Notes: generated from the sequence alone by a model not told the origin. A stretch of 59,444 nucleotides of DNA from Akkermansia muciniphila (GCA_945890645.1 CAMDCV010000028.1:1-59444), one strand, 5' to 3'; shown: positions 42,022 through 50,732, numbered from the stretch's first letter. Numbers and translations: made by a program.

Positions 42022-42616
42022 GTAATGCGTTGATGGCGAGATTGATGCGAGATTTCACGGTGCCCAGCGGGATTTTCAATACATCGGCGATTTCCTGATA
42101 CCGAAGACCTTGGTAAAAATTGAGCACGATGACGTGACGCAACTTTTCCGAAAGCTTGTCCAATGCCGCCTCGACATCGAGGGTAGGAATGGAGGATTCA
42201 GCGGCGTGTTGCTGATCCGTTGCCACTTCCGTCTGAAGGCCTTGGGAGACGCGTTCGCGGCGCTGGGTCTTGCGCCCAAGGTCGGCCCACACGCGGTATG
42301 CCAAAACATAGAGAAACGTAGTAAATTTCGCAGTGGGCTGATAGCGCTCGCGGTAACGATAGAGGCGGAGGAACGTGTTTTGAACGAGGTCTTCACTCTC
42401 TGAGTAAGCGCCCATACGAACGAAAAAGTTCAGTAAAGGTTTTTGATGTTTTTTCACCAAGGTTTCGAATGCGGCGTGCTCACCTTTTGCGACAAGTAGC
42501 ATCAAGGTCGCATCGACATCCTCCACTTCAGAGTTTTCTTCTGTGTACGAGGAAAGAATGGCAGGAATACCGACAAAATCAGGGAAAGAGGATGCTGACA
42601 ATAGGGACTTGTTCAT
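41972..42616 (-). CDS. ECF-family RNA polymerase sigma factor
   Basis: A 214-aa sigma-70 factor with region 2 (HQKPLLNFFVRMGAYSESEDLVQNTFLRLYR, in two blocks) and region 4 (LDKLSEKLRHVIVLNFYQGLRYQEIADVL, then PLGTVKSRINLAINALRE). An acidic N-terminal extension of about 35 residues precedes region 2. It overlaps the anti-sigma gene, the normal arrangement for a sigma/anti-sigma pair. Likely targets include its own operon and perhaps the TonB receptor downstream; no promoter motif could be confirmed. Confidence 0.93.
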   Translation of the reverse strand: MNKSLLSASSFPDFVGIPAILSSYTEENSEVEDVDATLMLLVAKGEHAAFETLVKKHQKPLLNFFVRMGAYSESEDLVQNTFLRLYRYRERYQPTAKFTTFLYVLAYRVWADLGRKTQRRERVSQGLQTEVATDQQHAAESSIPTLDVEAALDKLSEKLRHVIVLNFYQGLRYQEIADVLKIPLGTVKSRINLAINALREQFHEAQNKPSGQGQ

Positions 42617-42690
42617 TCTCGGTGAGTCGGATCAACGGTTTGCATGGGGGAATCTGCCAAGGAGTTAAAAACGGAATACTTTCGTAAATC

Positions 42691-43221
42691 TTAGGAGAAA
42701 AATTTCCCGTAGCGTTCACGGAGTTGGTGTTGCCATTTTTCGATGAAGCTCAGGTCGCGCACGCACACCCATGCTTCAGCGGCGGATACGCTGCCTGCTT
42801 CGATCGCAGCAAACAAGCCCGTTTTTCGCGTCAGCCATTCTTGGAGTCGCGCCTGCCATTGCTCGATGCGCATTCGTCCGGCCTGCATGTCGTTTTCCAT
42901 CATCGCCCTTGCGAGAGCGCTCTGGCATTGCTCGCGCCGACGCAGTAACTCATCTGTTTCTTGAATCACCGCCCCGATCTGGCCAAACCAATCGACGAGC
43001 TCGCCAGCTATCACCCCACGGGAGTCACCCTCTTGCCCATTGAGTTCCAGCCAATGGCGCAGTCGTGATGCGGGGCTCCGTAAGAGTTGATACGCTGCCG
43101 TGAGTGTGGCTTGATCGGATTCGCCACTCGATTCTTTGCTCGCCATCCGATACGCTTCTCGCAACTGCGCTTCGTCGACGCCCAGTGAACAAGGCAAATG
43201 AAGTTGAGAAAACGCATTCAT
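42691..43221 (-). CDS. HscB-like J-domain protein lacking the HPD motif
   Basis: About 176 aa from the ATG at 43221. The N-terminus is J-domain-like (FSQLHLPCSLGVDEAQLREAYRMASKE, in two blocks) and the C-terminus is a long helical bundle as in HscB, the co-chaperone that brings the Fe-S scaffold to HscA. The His-Pro-Asp tripeptide needed to stimulate an Hsp70 is absent: the expected place reads ASKESSGESDQ. It starts one base after the stop of the A-type Fe-S carrier gene, so the two are probably co-translated and both serve Fe-S assembly. Confidence 0.65.
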   Translation of the reverse strand: MNAFSQLHLPCSLGVDEAQLREAYRMASKESSGESDQATLTAAYQLLRSPASRLRHWLELNGQEGDSRGVIAGELVDWFGQIGAVIQETDELLRRREQCQSALARAMMENDMQAGRMRIEQWQARLQEWLTRKTGLFAAIEAGSVSAAEAWVCVRDLSFIEKWQHQLRERYGKFFS

Positions 43222-43222
43222 T

Positions 43223-43582
43223 TTACGCCGCAAAACTTTCGCCGCACGAGCAAGTCACCAGCGCATTCGGATTGCTTACTTTGAATCCGCCTTGTTGCAG
43301 GTCGTCCGACCAATCCAACTCACTGCCTGTGACAAACAAAGCGCTCTTCGGATCGATCACCACATTCACGCCATTGCTCGGCACAAGGATGTCGCGGTCG
43401 CGCGGGCCATCGACCAGATCCATTTTGTATTGCAATCCACTGCAACCGCCGCCGATCACTGCGATGCGCAGCGCGCCCTCGGTACGACCTTGTTTCTCTA
43501 ACAACCCGCGCAAATGAGCGGACGCCGCATCCATCACGCGGATCAGCGTTTCATTACCGGTTTTGAAATTCACAGCCGTCAT
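43223..43582 (-). CDS. A-type iron-sulfur cluster carrier (IscA/ErpA/HesB family)
   Basis: A 119-aa protein with the three conserved cysteines C47 (GGGCSGLQY), C111 and C113 (TCSCGESF). It delivers Fe-S clusters to apo-proteins. The fold blocks AAsaHLRGLLEKQGR-like (HLRGLLEKQGR), LRIAVIGGGCSG and NPNALVTCSCG are standard. It leads a two-gene unit with the HscB-like gene. Possible clients in this window are the membrane flavoprotein and unseen sulfite reductase genes. Confidence 0.93.
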   Translation of the reverse strand: MTAVNFKTGNETLIRVMDAASAHLRGLLEKQGRTEGALRIAVIGGGCSGLQYKMDLVDGPRDRDILVPSNGVNVVIDPKSALFVTGSELDWSDDLQQGGFKVSNPNALVTCSCGESFAA

Positions 43583-43673
43583 GCCCGCGAACGATGCGAG
43601 AGATTTGCCATGAAGTCAAACGGCTTTCATTTTTCCTCTTTGAAGTTACGCGAGTTTACCGTATCATCCGCGC

Positions 43674-44582
43674 ATGGTTCACCGACTGTTTCGCCTTTCC
43701 ATTCTATCCGTAATTGCGCCACTGCTGGTGGTTTCTTGCGGAGGAAATCCTGACCCGATGCCGCGCGATGGCACTGGCAAGCCCAAGGTCAATGTCAATC
43801 AGCCGCAAATGCCTTCGCACCAGCCTCTGTCGATTCCTGCGAATGCGCCACCGCCGGTTTTTGCTGAGTCAGCCATCGTTGTGGACATCGGCACCGGACG
43901 CGTGCTTTTTGCCAAAAATGCCGACGTGCAACGGCAGGTGGCTTCCACGCAAAAAATCATGACCGCTCTCTGTGTGCTTGAAGGAGGCAATATCGATAAG
44001 CCAGTGAAAATCGAAGCGAGTGATACTCTATGCGAGCCGACGAAACTGTATTTGAAGCCTGGTGAGACTTACACCCGTCGCAACTTACTTCAGGTGTTGA
44101 TGGTCAAGAGCGCGAACGACGTCGGCCGCGCGCTGGCCCGCGACGTTGCGGGCAATCAAGAAAACTTTGCGGCAATGATGAATGCGCGCGCCGCCGCGCT
44201 TGGCATGCGTCAGTCGCGCTTCCAAAATCCTCACGGCCTCACCGAGCCAAATCAATACTCCACCGCCCGCGACATGGCGATCGCCGCACGTCAGGCCTAT
44301 CGCTCGCCGTTGTTGCGCTCGTTCATCGCCACGCGCGAAATGACATTCGCTTACAATAACGGCAAAACGATCAAGCTGGAAAACACCAATAAAATTCTCA
44401 AAACAGTGCCGTATTGCAACGGCATGAAAACCGGTACTACCAATGCCGCTGGTCGTTGCTTGGTTTGCACCGGTGAGCTCGACAACCGCGCGGTCATCGT
44501 TGTGGTGCTGAAGTCGAACACCGCCAACGTATGGAAAGATTCAGAAAATCTTCTGCGCTGGGCACTGGAACGCAAAGCCTAA
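43674..44582 (+). CDS. D-alanyl-D-alanine carboxypeptidase (PBP5/DacA family), lipoprotein
   Basis: A 302-aa serine peptidase acting on peptidoglycan stem peptides in the periplasm. The signal ends in a lipobox (VVSC, Cys22) followed by a proline-rich linker. All three penicillin-binding motifs are present: S91-T-Q-K94, S146-A-N148 and K252-T-G-T. The C-terminal anchor domain of PBP5 is missing; membrane attachment would be by the lipid. A peroxiredoxin/thioredoxin-like gene follows 12 bases later. Confidence 0.93.
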   Translation: MVHRLFRLSILSVIAPLLVVSCGGNPDPMPRDGTGKPKVNVNQPQMPSHQPLSIPANAPPPVFAESAIVVDIGTGRVLFAKNADVQRQVASTQKIMTALCVLEGGNIDKPVKIEASDTLCEPTKLYLKPGETYTRRNLLQVLMVKSANDVGRALARDVAGNQENFAAMMNARAAALGMRQSRFQNPHGLTEPNQYSTARDMAIAARQAYRSPLLRSFIATREMTFAYNNGKTIKLENTNKILKTVPYCNGMKTGTTNAAGRCLVCTGELDNRAVIVVVLKSNTANVWKDSENLLRWALERKA

Positions 44583-44594
44583 CAATTTTTCCTA

Positions 44595-45176
44595 ATGCTT
44601 GTTGATTCCACTTTTACGCTCAAGTCCGGCGATCGTGCACCCGACTTTTCCTTGCCCGATGCGGATGGCGCGATGCATTCTTTAAGTGAGGTTTGCGGCA
44701 AACACGGCACCTTGGTGGTGTTTGCCTGCAATCATTGCCCTTTCGTGGTGCATCTTGCTTCGGCGCTTGGCGATCTCGCGGCACGTGCGGCGGCTTGGGG
44801 TGTTGACACGGTTGTCATCAACTCGAATGATCTCGACGCCTATCCCCAAGATGGTCCGGCGTTCATGAAAACCTTTGCGGCTGAGCACGGTTGGGTGTTT
44901 CCGTATCTGATCGACGCCACACAAGAAGTCGCGAAACAATACGGTGCCGCCTGTACGCCCGACTTTTTTCTGTTTACGGCGAATCTCACGTTATTCTACG
45001 CCGGACAGTTTGATGCCTCGCGTCCGAAAAATGGCAGCGTCGCTGATGGTGCGGATTTGCAAGCCGCGATCGATGCAATGATCGCGGGGGAAGCGCCACC
45101 GGCGAAGGTGTATCCCTCCAGCGGCTGCAATATCAAATGGAAACCGGGACAAGCTCCGAGTTGGTTTCCCGGATGA
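44595..45176 (+). CDS. Thioredoxin-fold (AhpC/TSA-like) protein
   Basis: A 193-aa thioredoxin-fold protein with SGDRAPDFSLPDADG at the start, a CxxC-type centre in ACNHCPFV (about 49-56) and the cis-proline region CTPDFFLF. Such 'thioredoxin family' proteins (often linked to redoxin domains) are abundant in this phylum. No signal peptide is seen, so it is cytoplasmic. The substrate is unknown. It ends three bases from the convergent membrane protein gene. Confidence 0.85.
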   Translation: MLVDSTFTLKSGDRAPDFSLPDADGAMHSLSEVCGKHGTLVVFACNHCPFVVHLASALGDLAARAAAWGVDTVVINSNDLDAYPQDGPAFMKTFAAEHGWVFPYLIDATQEVAKQYGAACTPDFFLFTANLTLFYAGQFDASRPKNGSVADGADLQAAIDAMIAGEAPPAKVYPSSGCNIKWKPGQAPSWFPG

Positions 45177-45179
45177 TTG

Positions 45180-45950
45180 TCATTGCTCTTTTGTTAGATT
45201 CAATTCCTGCAACACGCGTTGTACACGCGGATCCTTGAGCGCACTTTCAATGGCCGGATCGCGCAACAGGTCGCCGTAGCGACGGTCTTGGGAAAATTTC
45301 TGTAACTTTGGATCACTCAAAACGCCTTCTTCTAATGCGGCGGGATCGGATACCGGAATGGCGCGGGGGATGTGCTCTTCGCTGGCGAAGGAAATCCATT
45401 GCGCTAAGGTCAAGCGGGCAGGGTCAGTTAGAGGATCGATGCGCTGCAACCAGGCGGGAGGAATGTAGCGATCGATAATTTGTTTCCACAATGCACTGGT
45501 CTGTTGGCTATCAGGATTGGCGACTTGTTGCAAGGTGCCGACATGACGAATCGCGATCGCTACCGTGAGACATAGCAAAGCTGTGGGGACGAGACTTAAA
45601 ACTAACGAAAAAAGTTTTCCCATCGGCGATTCTGGTTTGCCGCCGATGGTGCCGAAGGGATTTAAGATCGTCTTGAGAATTTTTCGCAATAGGATGAAGC
45701 TGGCGAGGCTGGCGATGGCTGGTAACACAAACGGCACCCAAGTCGGGGGATTTTGCCAAACGCGATCCCACCACCCCGGCGTCTCCATCCATACCCAGTA
45801 GGCAACCCACAATGAAACGGCGAGCATCGCAGTGCTGATGACCAGTCGAAACGCACCGCGCAATAAAGCGAAAGCCGCACAGGCTGCGGCGATGACCAGC
45901 ACGATGATGGCAAGGCTCCATTGCGGACTGGTCGTCAGTTCAGCGAACAT
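45180..45950 (-). CDS. Membrane protein with a CvpA-like N-terminus
   Basis: A 256-aa protein with four hydrophobic helices (about 12-30, 36-54, 70-88, 115-135) spaced as in CvpA-type proteins, then a soluble helical tail (DPKLQKFSQDRRYGDLLRDPAIESALKDPRVQRVL, in two blocks) with repeated DP(x)L/I motifs. Function unknown. It starts six bases after the aroC stop, so it is probably the second gene of an aroC transcript. Confidence 0.65.
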   Translation of the reverse strand: MFAELTTSPQWSLAIIVLVIAAACAAFALLRGAFRLVISTAMLAVSLWVAYWVWMETPGWWDRVWQNPPTWVPFVLPAIASLASFILLRKILKTILNPFGTIGGKPESPMGKLFSLVLSLVPTALLCLTVAIAIRHVGTLQQVANPDSQQTSALWKQIIDRYIPPAWLQRIDPLTDPARLTLAQWISFASEEHIPRAIPVSDPAALEEGVLSDPKLQKFSQDRRYGDLLRDPAIESALKDPRVQRVLQELNLTKEQ

Positions 45951-45956
45951 TTTCGG

Positions 45957-47039
45957 TTAGGGTTGAAGCGCGCGTTGTCGCAGCAAATGATCGACCAGCA
46001 CCAAGGTGGCCATCGCTTCAACGATCGGCACGGCACGAGGCAGCACGCAGGCATCGTGGCGCCCTTTTCCTTGTAGCTCGGTGTTTACGCCCTCGCTAGT
46101 GACCGTTTGCTGGCTGGTCATGATCGTAGCCGTTGGCTTGAAAGCGACGCGAAAAACAATCGCCTCGCCATTGGAAATGCCGCCCTGCACGCCACCGGAG
46201 CGATTGCTAGTGGTGCGTACTTTTTCCCCTTCCATCACAAACGGATCATTGTGCTCTTTCCCGGTGAGCAAAGTCCCGGCAAATCCGGAACCGATTTCAA
46301 ATCCCTTTGTCGCAGGGATGGAGAGCATCGCCTTGGCGAGGTCGGCTTCGAGCTTGTCAAAAATTGGTTCGCCCAAACCGGGCGGGCAACCGCGGATCAC
46401 ACATTCAATAACACCACCGACGGAATTGCCTTGGCTGCGAATCGCTTTGATGTGATCGATCATCGGCTGCACCATCGCAGGGTCACCCGTGCGCACGATG
46501 TTGCCCTCGATGGTGGCCGCATCGATGGTTGTGGGATCGACGTTTGCCTCAAGGTGCTGGATCGTTTTCACCCAAGCAAGAATTTCAATGCCAGGAATGT
46601 GGGCGCGCAAGACTTGCATCGCAATCGCCGCAGCTGCGACGCGACCGATCGTTTCCCGCGCCGAGGCACGACCACCGCCCGAAAGTGCGCGGATGCCGTA
46701 TTTCGCATCGTAGGTGTAGTCGGCATGCGAGGGGCGATATTTCTGCGCCATTTCATCGTAGGCCCCGGGACGTTGGTCGGTATTTTTGACGGAGATCGCA
46801 ATGGGTGTGCCAAGTGTCTGATCGTCTTGGATGCCCGACAAAATTTCTGCGGTGTCTGCTTCATTGCGTGGCGTGACGATTTCCGATTGGCCGGGGCGAC
46901 GACGGTCGAGCGCCGCTTGGATGATCTCTTGTGTGATCGGAATACGCGGCGGGCAGCCGTCGATGATGACCCCCACTGCGCCGCCGTGGGATTCTCCGTA
47001 AGTATGGATGCGAAACGCATGGCCAAAAGTGGATGACAT
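45957..47039 (-). CDS. aroC: Chorismate synthase
   Basis: A 360-aa enzyme that converts 5-enolpyruvylshikimate-3-phosphate to chorismate with reduced FMN, the last common step to aromatic amino acids. The signature blocks are present: [67 protein letters not shown] and [11 protein letters not shown]. Length and start are normal. It is followed closely by a CvpA-like gene. Confidence 0.98.
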   Translation of the reverse strand: MSSTFGHAFRIHTYGESHGGAVGVIIDGCPPRIPITQEIIQAALDRRRPGQSEIVTPRNEADTAEILSGIQDDQTLGTPIAISVKNTDQRPGAYDEMAQKYRPSHADYTYDAKYGIRALSGGGRASARETIGRVAAAAIAMQVLRAHIPGIEILAWVKTIQHLEANVDPTTIDAATIEGNIVRTGDPAMVQPMIDHIKAIRSQGNSVGGVIECVIRGCPPGLGEPIFDKLEADLAKAMLSIPATKGFEIGSGFAGTLLTGKEHNDPFVMEGEKVRTTSNRSGGVQGGISNGEAIVFRVAFKPTATIMTSQQTVTSEGVNTELQGKGRHDACVLPRAVPIVEAMATLVLVDHLLRQRALQP

Positions 47040-47114
47040 GCGGCTAGTGTAACGGCAAAACCGACGTTCGCCAAGAGTAGAGATTGATGGGATAAGGGAT
47101 CTCTCGATTGGTGC

Positions 47115-47906
47115 TTATGATAGATAATGCTGGAGGGCTTCGATGACTCCTTTGCTATGAGAATGTTTACAGACGTAACCGCTTTGGGCACGGACGTGGG
47201 CGATGATTTCATCGATGGCATTCGCGGGACAGGCGATCATGCCGGCGATATGGCGATCTAACATTTCAATGTCGTTATGGCTATCGCCGATGGCAAAAAT
47301 GGCTTCGGGGGTGAGTGACAAATGGCGCGCCACGGCGGCGAGGCTGCTGCCTTTTTGAAAGCCCTTATGACCGAAGCGAAGGTAGATCGAATTGCGCTGC
47401 CAGCCTAGCGAAGAATCGGCGGGCACCATGGCCTCCACTTGTTTGGCGATCCATTCCATTTCGGCTTCGGTGCGAGCGATGAGGCTGGCGTGCTCACCTT
47501 GTTGTTCAATCCATTCCGCTCCTGTTTGCTCGCCAACGAGATGACGAATACGATCCATCAGCGGCTTGGATTCTTCTAACAGATTTTCAATCGCGTGATG
47601 GCATGCATCGTTCCATTCTTGATCGGGTGTCCAGTTGCCAGATCCGTCGGGGAAATAAATTTCACGCTCGCGAGCGATGATGAAATCTGGGTGAAAGGGG
47701 AATCGCTCCTCTAGCAACCCTTCGAGCGTGTAGGGCAAGGATCGTCCGGTGTTGATGCCCCACAAGGCTTTTCGTTCCGCTTGCAGTGATGCTAAAAGAG
47801 CGAATAGTTGCGGTAATACGGAAGGTTGTTCATTGGGATCGTGCAGGGTGCCATCAAAGTCGAATGACAATAGGCAACGAACTCCCGGAGATAAGGCAGA
47901 TGGCAT
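47115..47906 (-). CDS. HAD-family phosphatase (Cof/trehalose-phosphatase-like)
   Basis: About 263 aa from the Met at 47906 (an upstream ATG at 47924 adds six residues). HAD motif I is SFDFDGTLHD, motif II the NTGRS segment, motif III K in HKGFQKGSSLAAVARHL and motif IV GDSHNDIEML, with a type IIB cap. It would dephosphorylate a small sugar phosphate or similar substrate, which I cannot identify. It follows cysN by 40 bases on the same strand, so it may be co-transcribed with the sulfate genes. Confidence 0.85.
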   Translation of the reverse strand: MPSALSPGVRCLLSFDFDGTLHDPNEQPSVLPQLFALLASLQAERKALWGINTGRSLPYTLEGLLEERFPFHPDFIIAREREIYFPDGSGNWTPDQEWNDACHHAIENLLEESKPLMDRIRHLVGEQTGAEWIEQQGEHASLIARTEAEMEWIAKQVEAMVPADSSLGWQRNSIYLRFGHKGFQKGSSLAAVARHLSLTPEAIFAIGDSHNDIEMLDRHIAGMIACPANAIDEIIAHVRAQSGYVCKHSHSKGVIEALQHYLS

Positions 47907-47963
47907 GAAGCAGCGATAGCGCATTCAGGGCGCTATCGCAATGTTTCTTGCGAGACAATTGAA

Positions 47964-49208
47964 TCAAACAATCATGCCCGCACCGACGGTTTCGTTCGTG
48001 CCGGGATCGATCAGAATGAAGCTGCCGGTTTGACGGTTGCGACTGTAGCTATCGTGAATCAATGGCACTGCGGTGCGCAGGGTGATGCGACCGATGTCAT
48101 TCATCGCAAAAGTTTGCATGCCCTCCACTTTATGCAAGGTGTTGATATCGACGTGGTATTTCACTTCCTGCACGACTGCTTTGGTCTCGCGAGTGGTATG
48201 ACGAATGATCAATTTCGCTCGATGTGGCATGGGCTTGCTGGAGAACCAGCAAATCATCGCTTCCACGTCCTGTTCGACCGATGGCGGGTTGTTTTCCTTC
48301 ACGATCATATCGCCGCGCGAGATGTCGATTTCATCTTCTAAGGTAATGCAGACAGATTGCGGTGCGAAGGCTTCTTCTTTTTCACCGTCGGGCGAGTGGA
48401 TGGCTTTAACGCGTGTCGAAAATCCGGAAGGCAATACGGTGACGCGATCGCCGGGTTTGAAAACACCACCCGCAACACGACCGGCGTAACCACGGAAGTC
48501 GTGCCATTCATCGCTCATCGGGCGGATCACCCACTGCACGGGGAATCGCGCATCGACATGGTTTTCCTCACCGCCGATATACACGTGCTCCAAATGATAG
48601 AGTAATGCCGGGCCCTGATACCATGGCATGTTTTGTGATTTATCGACGACATTATCGCCGTTCAACGCAGAGATCGGAATAAAAGTGATATCGACGATGT
48701 TGCCGAGGCGCGATGCGAGCGAGCGGTAGTCTTCGACGATTTGGTCATAGACCTGTTCTGAGTAATCAACGAGATCCATCTTATTGATCGCCACGACAAG
48801 GTGCTGAATGCGCAGGAGGTTGGCGATGAAGCTGTGACGCTTGGTTTGTTCGATCACACCCTTGCGCGCATCGATCAAAATGATGGCGAGGTTCGCTGTG
48901 GAGGCACCAGTCACCATGTTGCGTGTGTATTGGATATGGCCCGGAGTATCGGCGATGATGAACTTGCGCTTGGGGGTGGCGAAGTAACGATAGGCGACAT
49001 CGATGGTGATGCCTTGTTCGCGCTCGGCCTTGAGACCATCGGTCAGCAGGGCGAGGTTGACATTCTCGTCGCCACGTTTGCGTGAAGATTCTTCCATTGC
49101 TTCGAGTTGGTCCTCGAAAATCGATTTGGAATCATAGAGCAAGCGCCCGATGAGAGTGGATTTGCCGTCATCGACGGAGCCAGCGGTGGTGAAACGTAAT
49201 AAATCCAT
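47964..49208 (-). CDS. cysN: Sulfate adenylyltransferase large subunit, GTPase
   Basis: A 414-aa EF-Tu-like GTPase that drives formation of adenosine 5'-phosphosulfate (APS) by CysD. Motifs: P-loop GSVDDGKST (10-18), G2 ITIDVAYRYF, G3 DTPGH, G4 NKMD, then beta-barrel domains ending in RQTGSFILIDPGTNETVGAG (two blocks). No APS-kinase domain is fused; that activity is given by the separate cysC. The gene lies in the order cysC-cysD-(IVP)-cysN. The gap to cysD is widened by an inserted four-helix-bundle gene. Confidence 0.96.
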   Translation of the reverse strand: MDLLRFTTAGSVDDGKSTLIGRLLYDSKSIFEDQLEAMEESSRKRGDENVNLALLTDGLKAEREQGITIDVAYRYFATPKRKFIIADTPGHIQYTRNMVTGASTANLAIILIDARKGVIEQTKRHSFIANLLRIQHLVVAINKMDLVDYSEQVYDQIVEDYRSLASRLGNIVDITFIPISALNGDNVVDKSQNMPWYQGPALLYHLEHVYIGGEENHVDARFPVQWVIRPMSDEWHDFRGYAGRVAGGVFKPGDRVTVLPSGFSTRVKAIHSPDGEKEEAFAPQSVCITLEDEIDISRGDMIVKENNPPSVEQDVEAMICWFSSKPMPHRAKLIIRHTTRETKAVVQEVKYHVDINTLHKVEGMQTFAMNDIGRITLRTAVPLIHDSYSRNRQTGSFILIDPGTNETVGAGMIV

Positions 49209-49215
49209 GGAAGAG

Positions 49216-49250
49216 AAAAGCTGAAATTTTGAAAAGCTGAAAAGCTGAAA
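49216..49250. repeat. Iterated AAAAGCTGAAA repeats, left border of the IVP cassette
   Basis: Three copies of AAAAGCTGAAA (49216, 49232, 49240) just outside cysN. Their reverse complement TTTCAGCTTTT recurs twice or more on the other side of the IVP gene (49673-49707). Confidence 0.8.
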
Positions 49251-49287
49251 GGTTGAGATTGATGAATGAAAAAGTTGAATGGGTGAA

Positions 49288-49653
49288 TTATGATTTCATG
49301 TTCGTGCGGACTTTTTGAACGATGGTGGTGAAAATGGAAATGAGTTCGTCGGCTTCTTGGTGCGCAGATTGAAGAGATGGGGAGTCCAGTTGACAATCTT
49401 CTCTGAGGTATTCGATCCAGAGTTGGCACTCGTCGGCCTCTTGAAGGAGTTGATCGAGTTTGGAACAAAATTCGCTATCGGATCGGGCGCGGGATGCTTC
49501 ACGGACGTGCGCGGCTACTGATGTTCCAGAGCGAAGCATTTGACGCCCCAAGATGCGCACTTCCTCGCGAGTTTTGGGGAGTTCAATGTAAATACGAATC
49601 ACCATCGAACCAAAGTTCTTGCTACGTTTACGAAGTTCCGTCGTGATTCTCAT
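49288..49653 (-). CDS. Four-helix-bundle protein (23S rRNA IVP / S23 family) inserted between cysD and cysN
   Basis: A 121-aa helical protein with the family features: a start rich in K/R (LRKRSKNFGSMVIRIYIELPKTREEVRI, two blocks), LGRQMLRSGTSVAAHVREASRARSDSEF (two blocks) and CQLWIEYLRED. Proteins of this family are encoded in intervening sequences of 23S rRNA genes and as free-standing genes in many genomes; their biochemical role is unknown. Here the gene breaks an otherwise standard cysD-cysN operon, on the same strand, and is flanked by iterated inverted AAAAGCTGAAA repeats. That suggests a mobile cassette tolerated between the two subunits. Confidence 0.93.
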   Translation of the reverse strand: MRITTELRKRSKNFGSMVIRIYIELPKTREEVRILGRQMLRSGTSVAAHVREASRARSDSEFCSKLDQLLQEADECQLWIEYLREDCQLDSPSLQSAHQEADELISIFTTIVQKVRTNMKS

Positions 49654-49670
49654 ATCAAATGTCTTCTCCC

Positions 49671-49707
49671 AATTTCAGCTTTTCAGCGTTTCCATTTTTC
49701 AGCTTTT
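49671..49707. repeat. Iterated TTTCAGCTTTT repeats, right border of the IVP cassette
   Basis: TTTCAGCTTTT at 49673-49683 and 49697-49707, with a variant TTTCAGCGTTT between. They are inverted relative to 49216-49250. The last copy touches the stop codon of cysD. Confidence 0.8.
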
Positions 49708-50612
49708 TAAAAATACCCTTCTTTTTTGCGGTCTTCCATGGCGGTTTCGGAGCGCTTGTCATCGGCGCGGGTGCCGCGTTCGGTTTGACGGGCGGCGGCC
49801 ACCTCGGCGATCACTTCATCGAGATTCGAGGCATGGGATTCGACGGCACCGGTGCAGGTGGCATCGCCGATGGTGCGGAAGCGGACGATGCGTTTTTCGA
49901 CAACTTCGTGGGCTTGTGGTTGGAGGAAATCGGTGACGGCAAGGATCTGACCATTGCGCTCGAAAATTTCGCGCTCGTGGGAGAAGTAGATCGAGGGGAG
50001 GGGAATTTCTTCGCGCTGAATATACATCCAGATGTCCATCTCGGTGAAATTGGAGAGTGGGAAAACGCGGAAGTGCTCACCGGGGTTTTTACGTCCGTTG
50101 AAAAGGTTCCACAATTCCGGGCGTTGATTTTTCGGATCCCACTGACCGAAGTCATCGCGGTGGGAGAAGAAGCGCTCTTTCGCGCGGGCTTTTTCTTCAT
50201 CGCGACGTCCACCACCGAGGCAGGCATCGTATTGATGTTTTTCGATGGTATCGAGCAAGGTAACGGTCTGCAATTTGTTGCGCGAGGCGTTGGGACCTTT
50301 TTCTTCCACCACGCGACCGGTGTCGATCGACTCTTGCACCAGTCCGACGACGAGACGTGCGCCGATTTTTTCGACGAACTCATCGCGGTAGGTCATCGTT
50401 TCGGCGAAGTTGTGTCCGGTATCGACGTGGACCAAGGGAAACGGCATTTTGGCAGGCCAGAATGCTTTGCGAGCGAGCCAGGCCATGACGATGGAATCCT
50501 TGCCGCCAGAGAAGAGAAGCGCGGGATTTTCAAACTGCGCAGCGGTCTCGCGGAGCACAAAAATGGCCTCCGCTTCCAATTGATCCAAGTGACTGAGATG
50601 ATAGTTGGGCAT
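49707..50612 (-). CDS. cysD: Sulfate adenylyltransferase small subunit
   Basis: A 301-aa ATP-pyrophosphatase-fold protein that joins ATP and sulfate to APS. It has the PP-loop LFSGGKDSIVM near residue 35 and blocks FPLVHVDTGHNFAE, GGGRRDEEKARAKERFFS, PLSNFTEMDIWMYI and the C-terminal end RGTRADDKRSETAMEDRKKEGYF (two blocks). Works with CysN. The start MPNYHLSHLDQLEAEAIF is standard. Its 129-base leader holds a strong dyad that may be an operator. Confidence 0.97.
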   Translation of the reverse strand: MPNYHLSHLDQLEAEAIFVLRETAAQFENPALLFSGGKDSIVMAWLARKAFWPAKMPFPLVHVDTGHNFAETMTYRDEFVEKIGARLVVGLVQESIDTGRVVEEKGPNASRNKLQTVTLLDTIEKHQYDACLGGGRRDEEKARAKERFFSHRDDFGQWDPKNQRPELWNLFNGRKNPGEHFRVFPLSNFTEMDIWMYIQREEIPLPSIYFSHEREIFERNGQILAVTDFLQPQAHEVVEKRIVRFRTIGDATCTGAVESHASNLDEVIAEVAAARQTERGTRADDKRSETAMEDRKKEGYF

Positions 50613-50693
50613 GATAAAAAATTAAGTTGGGAGCGAAATACGCGCTGCAGGGCCGCGAGTATGATTCATTTTCACCTCTCGTCAATAAAAATA

Positions 50694-50719
50694 ATTAGTG
50701 AATTGTGCAATTTACTAAT
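50694..50719. promoter_or_regulatory. Candidate operator dyad upstream of cysD
   Basis: ATTAGTGAATTG and CAATTTACTAAT are 12-base arms separated by TG, with one mismatch. The dyad lies about 80 bases before cysD in an AT-rich pocket of otherwise GC-rich DNA. A transcription-factor site for sulfur control is a reasonable guess; the regulator is unknown. Confidence 0.45.
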
Positions 50720-50732
50720 GATTGACAAAATT

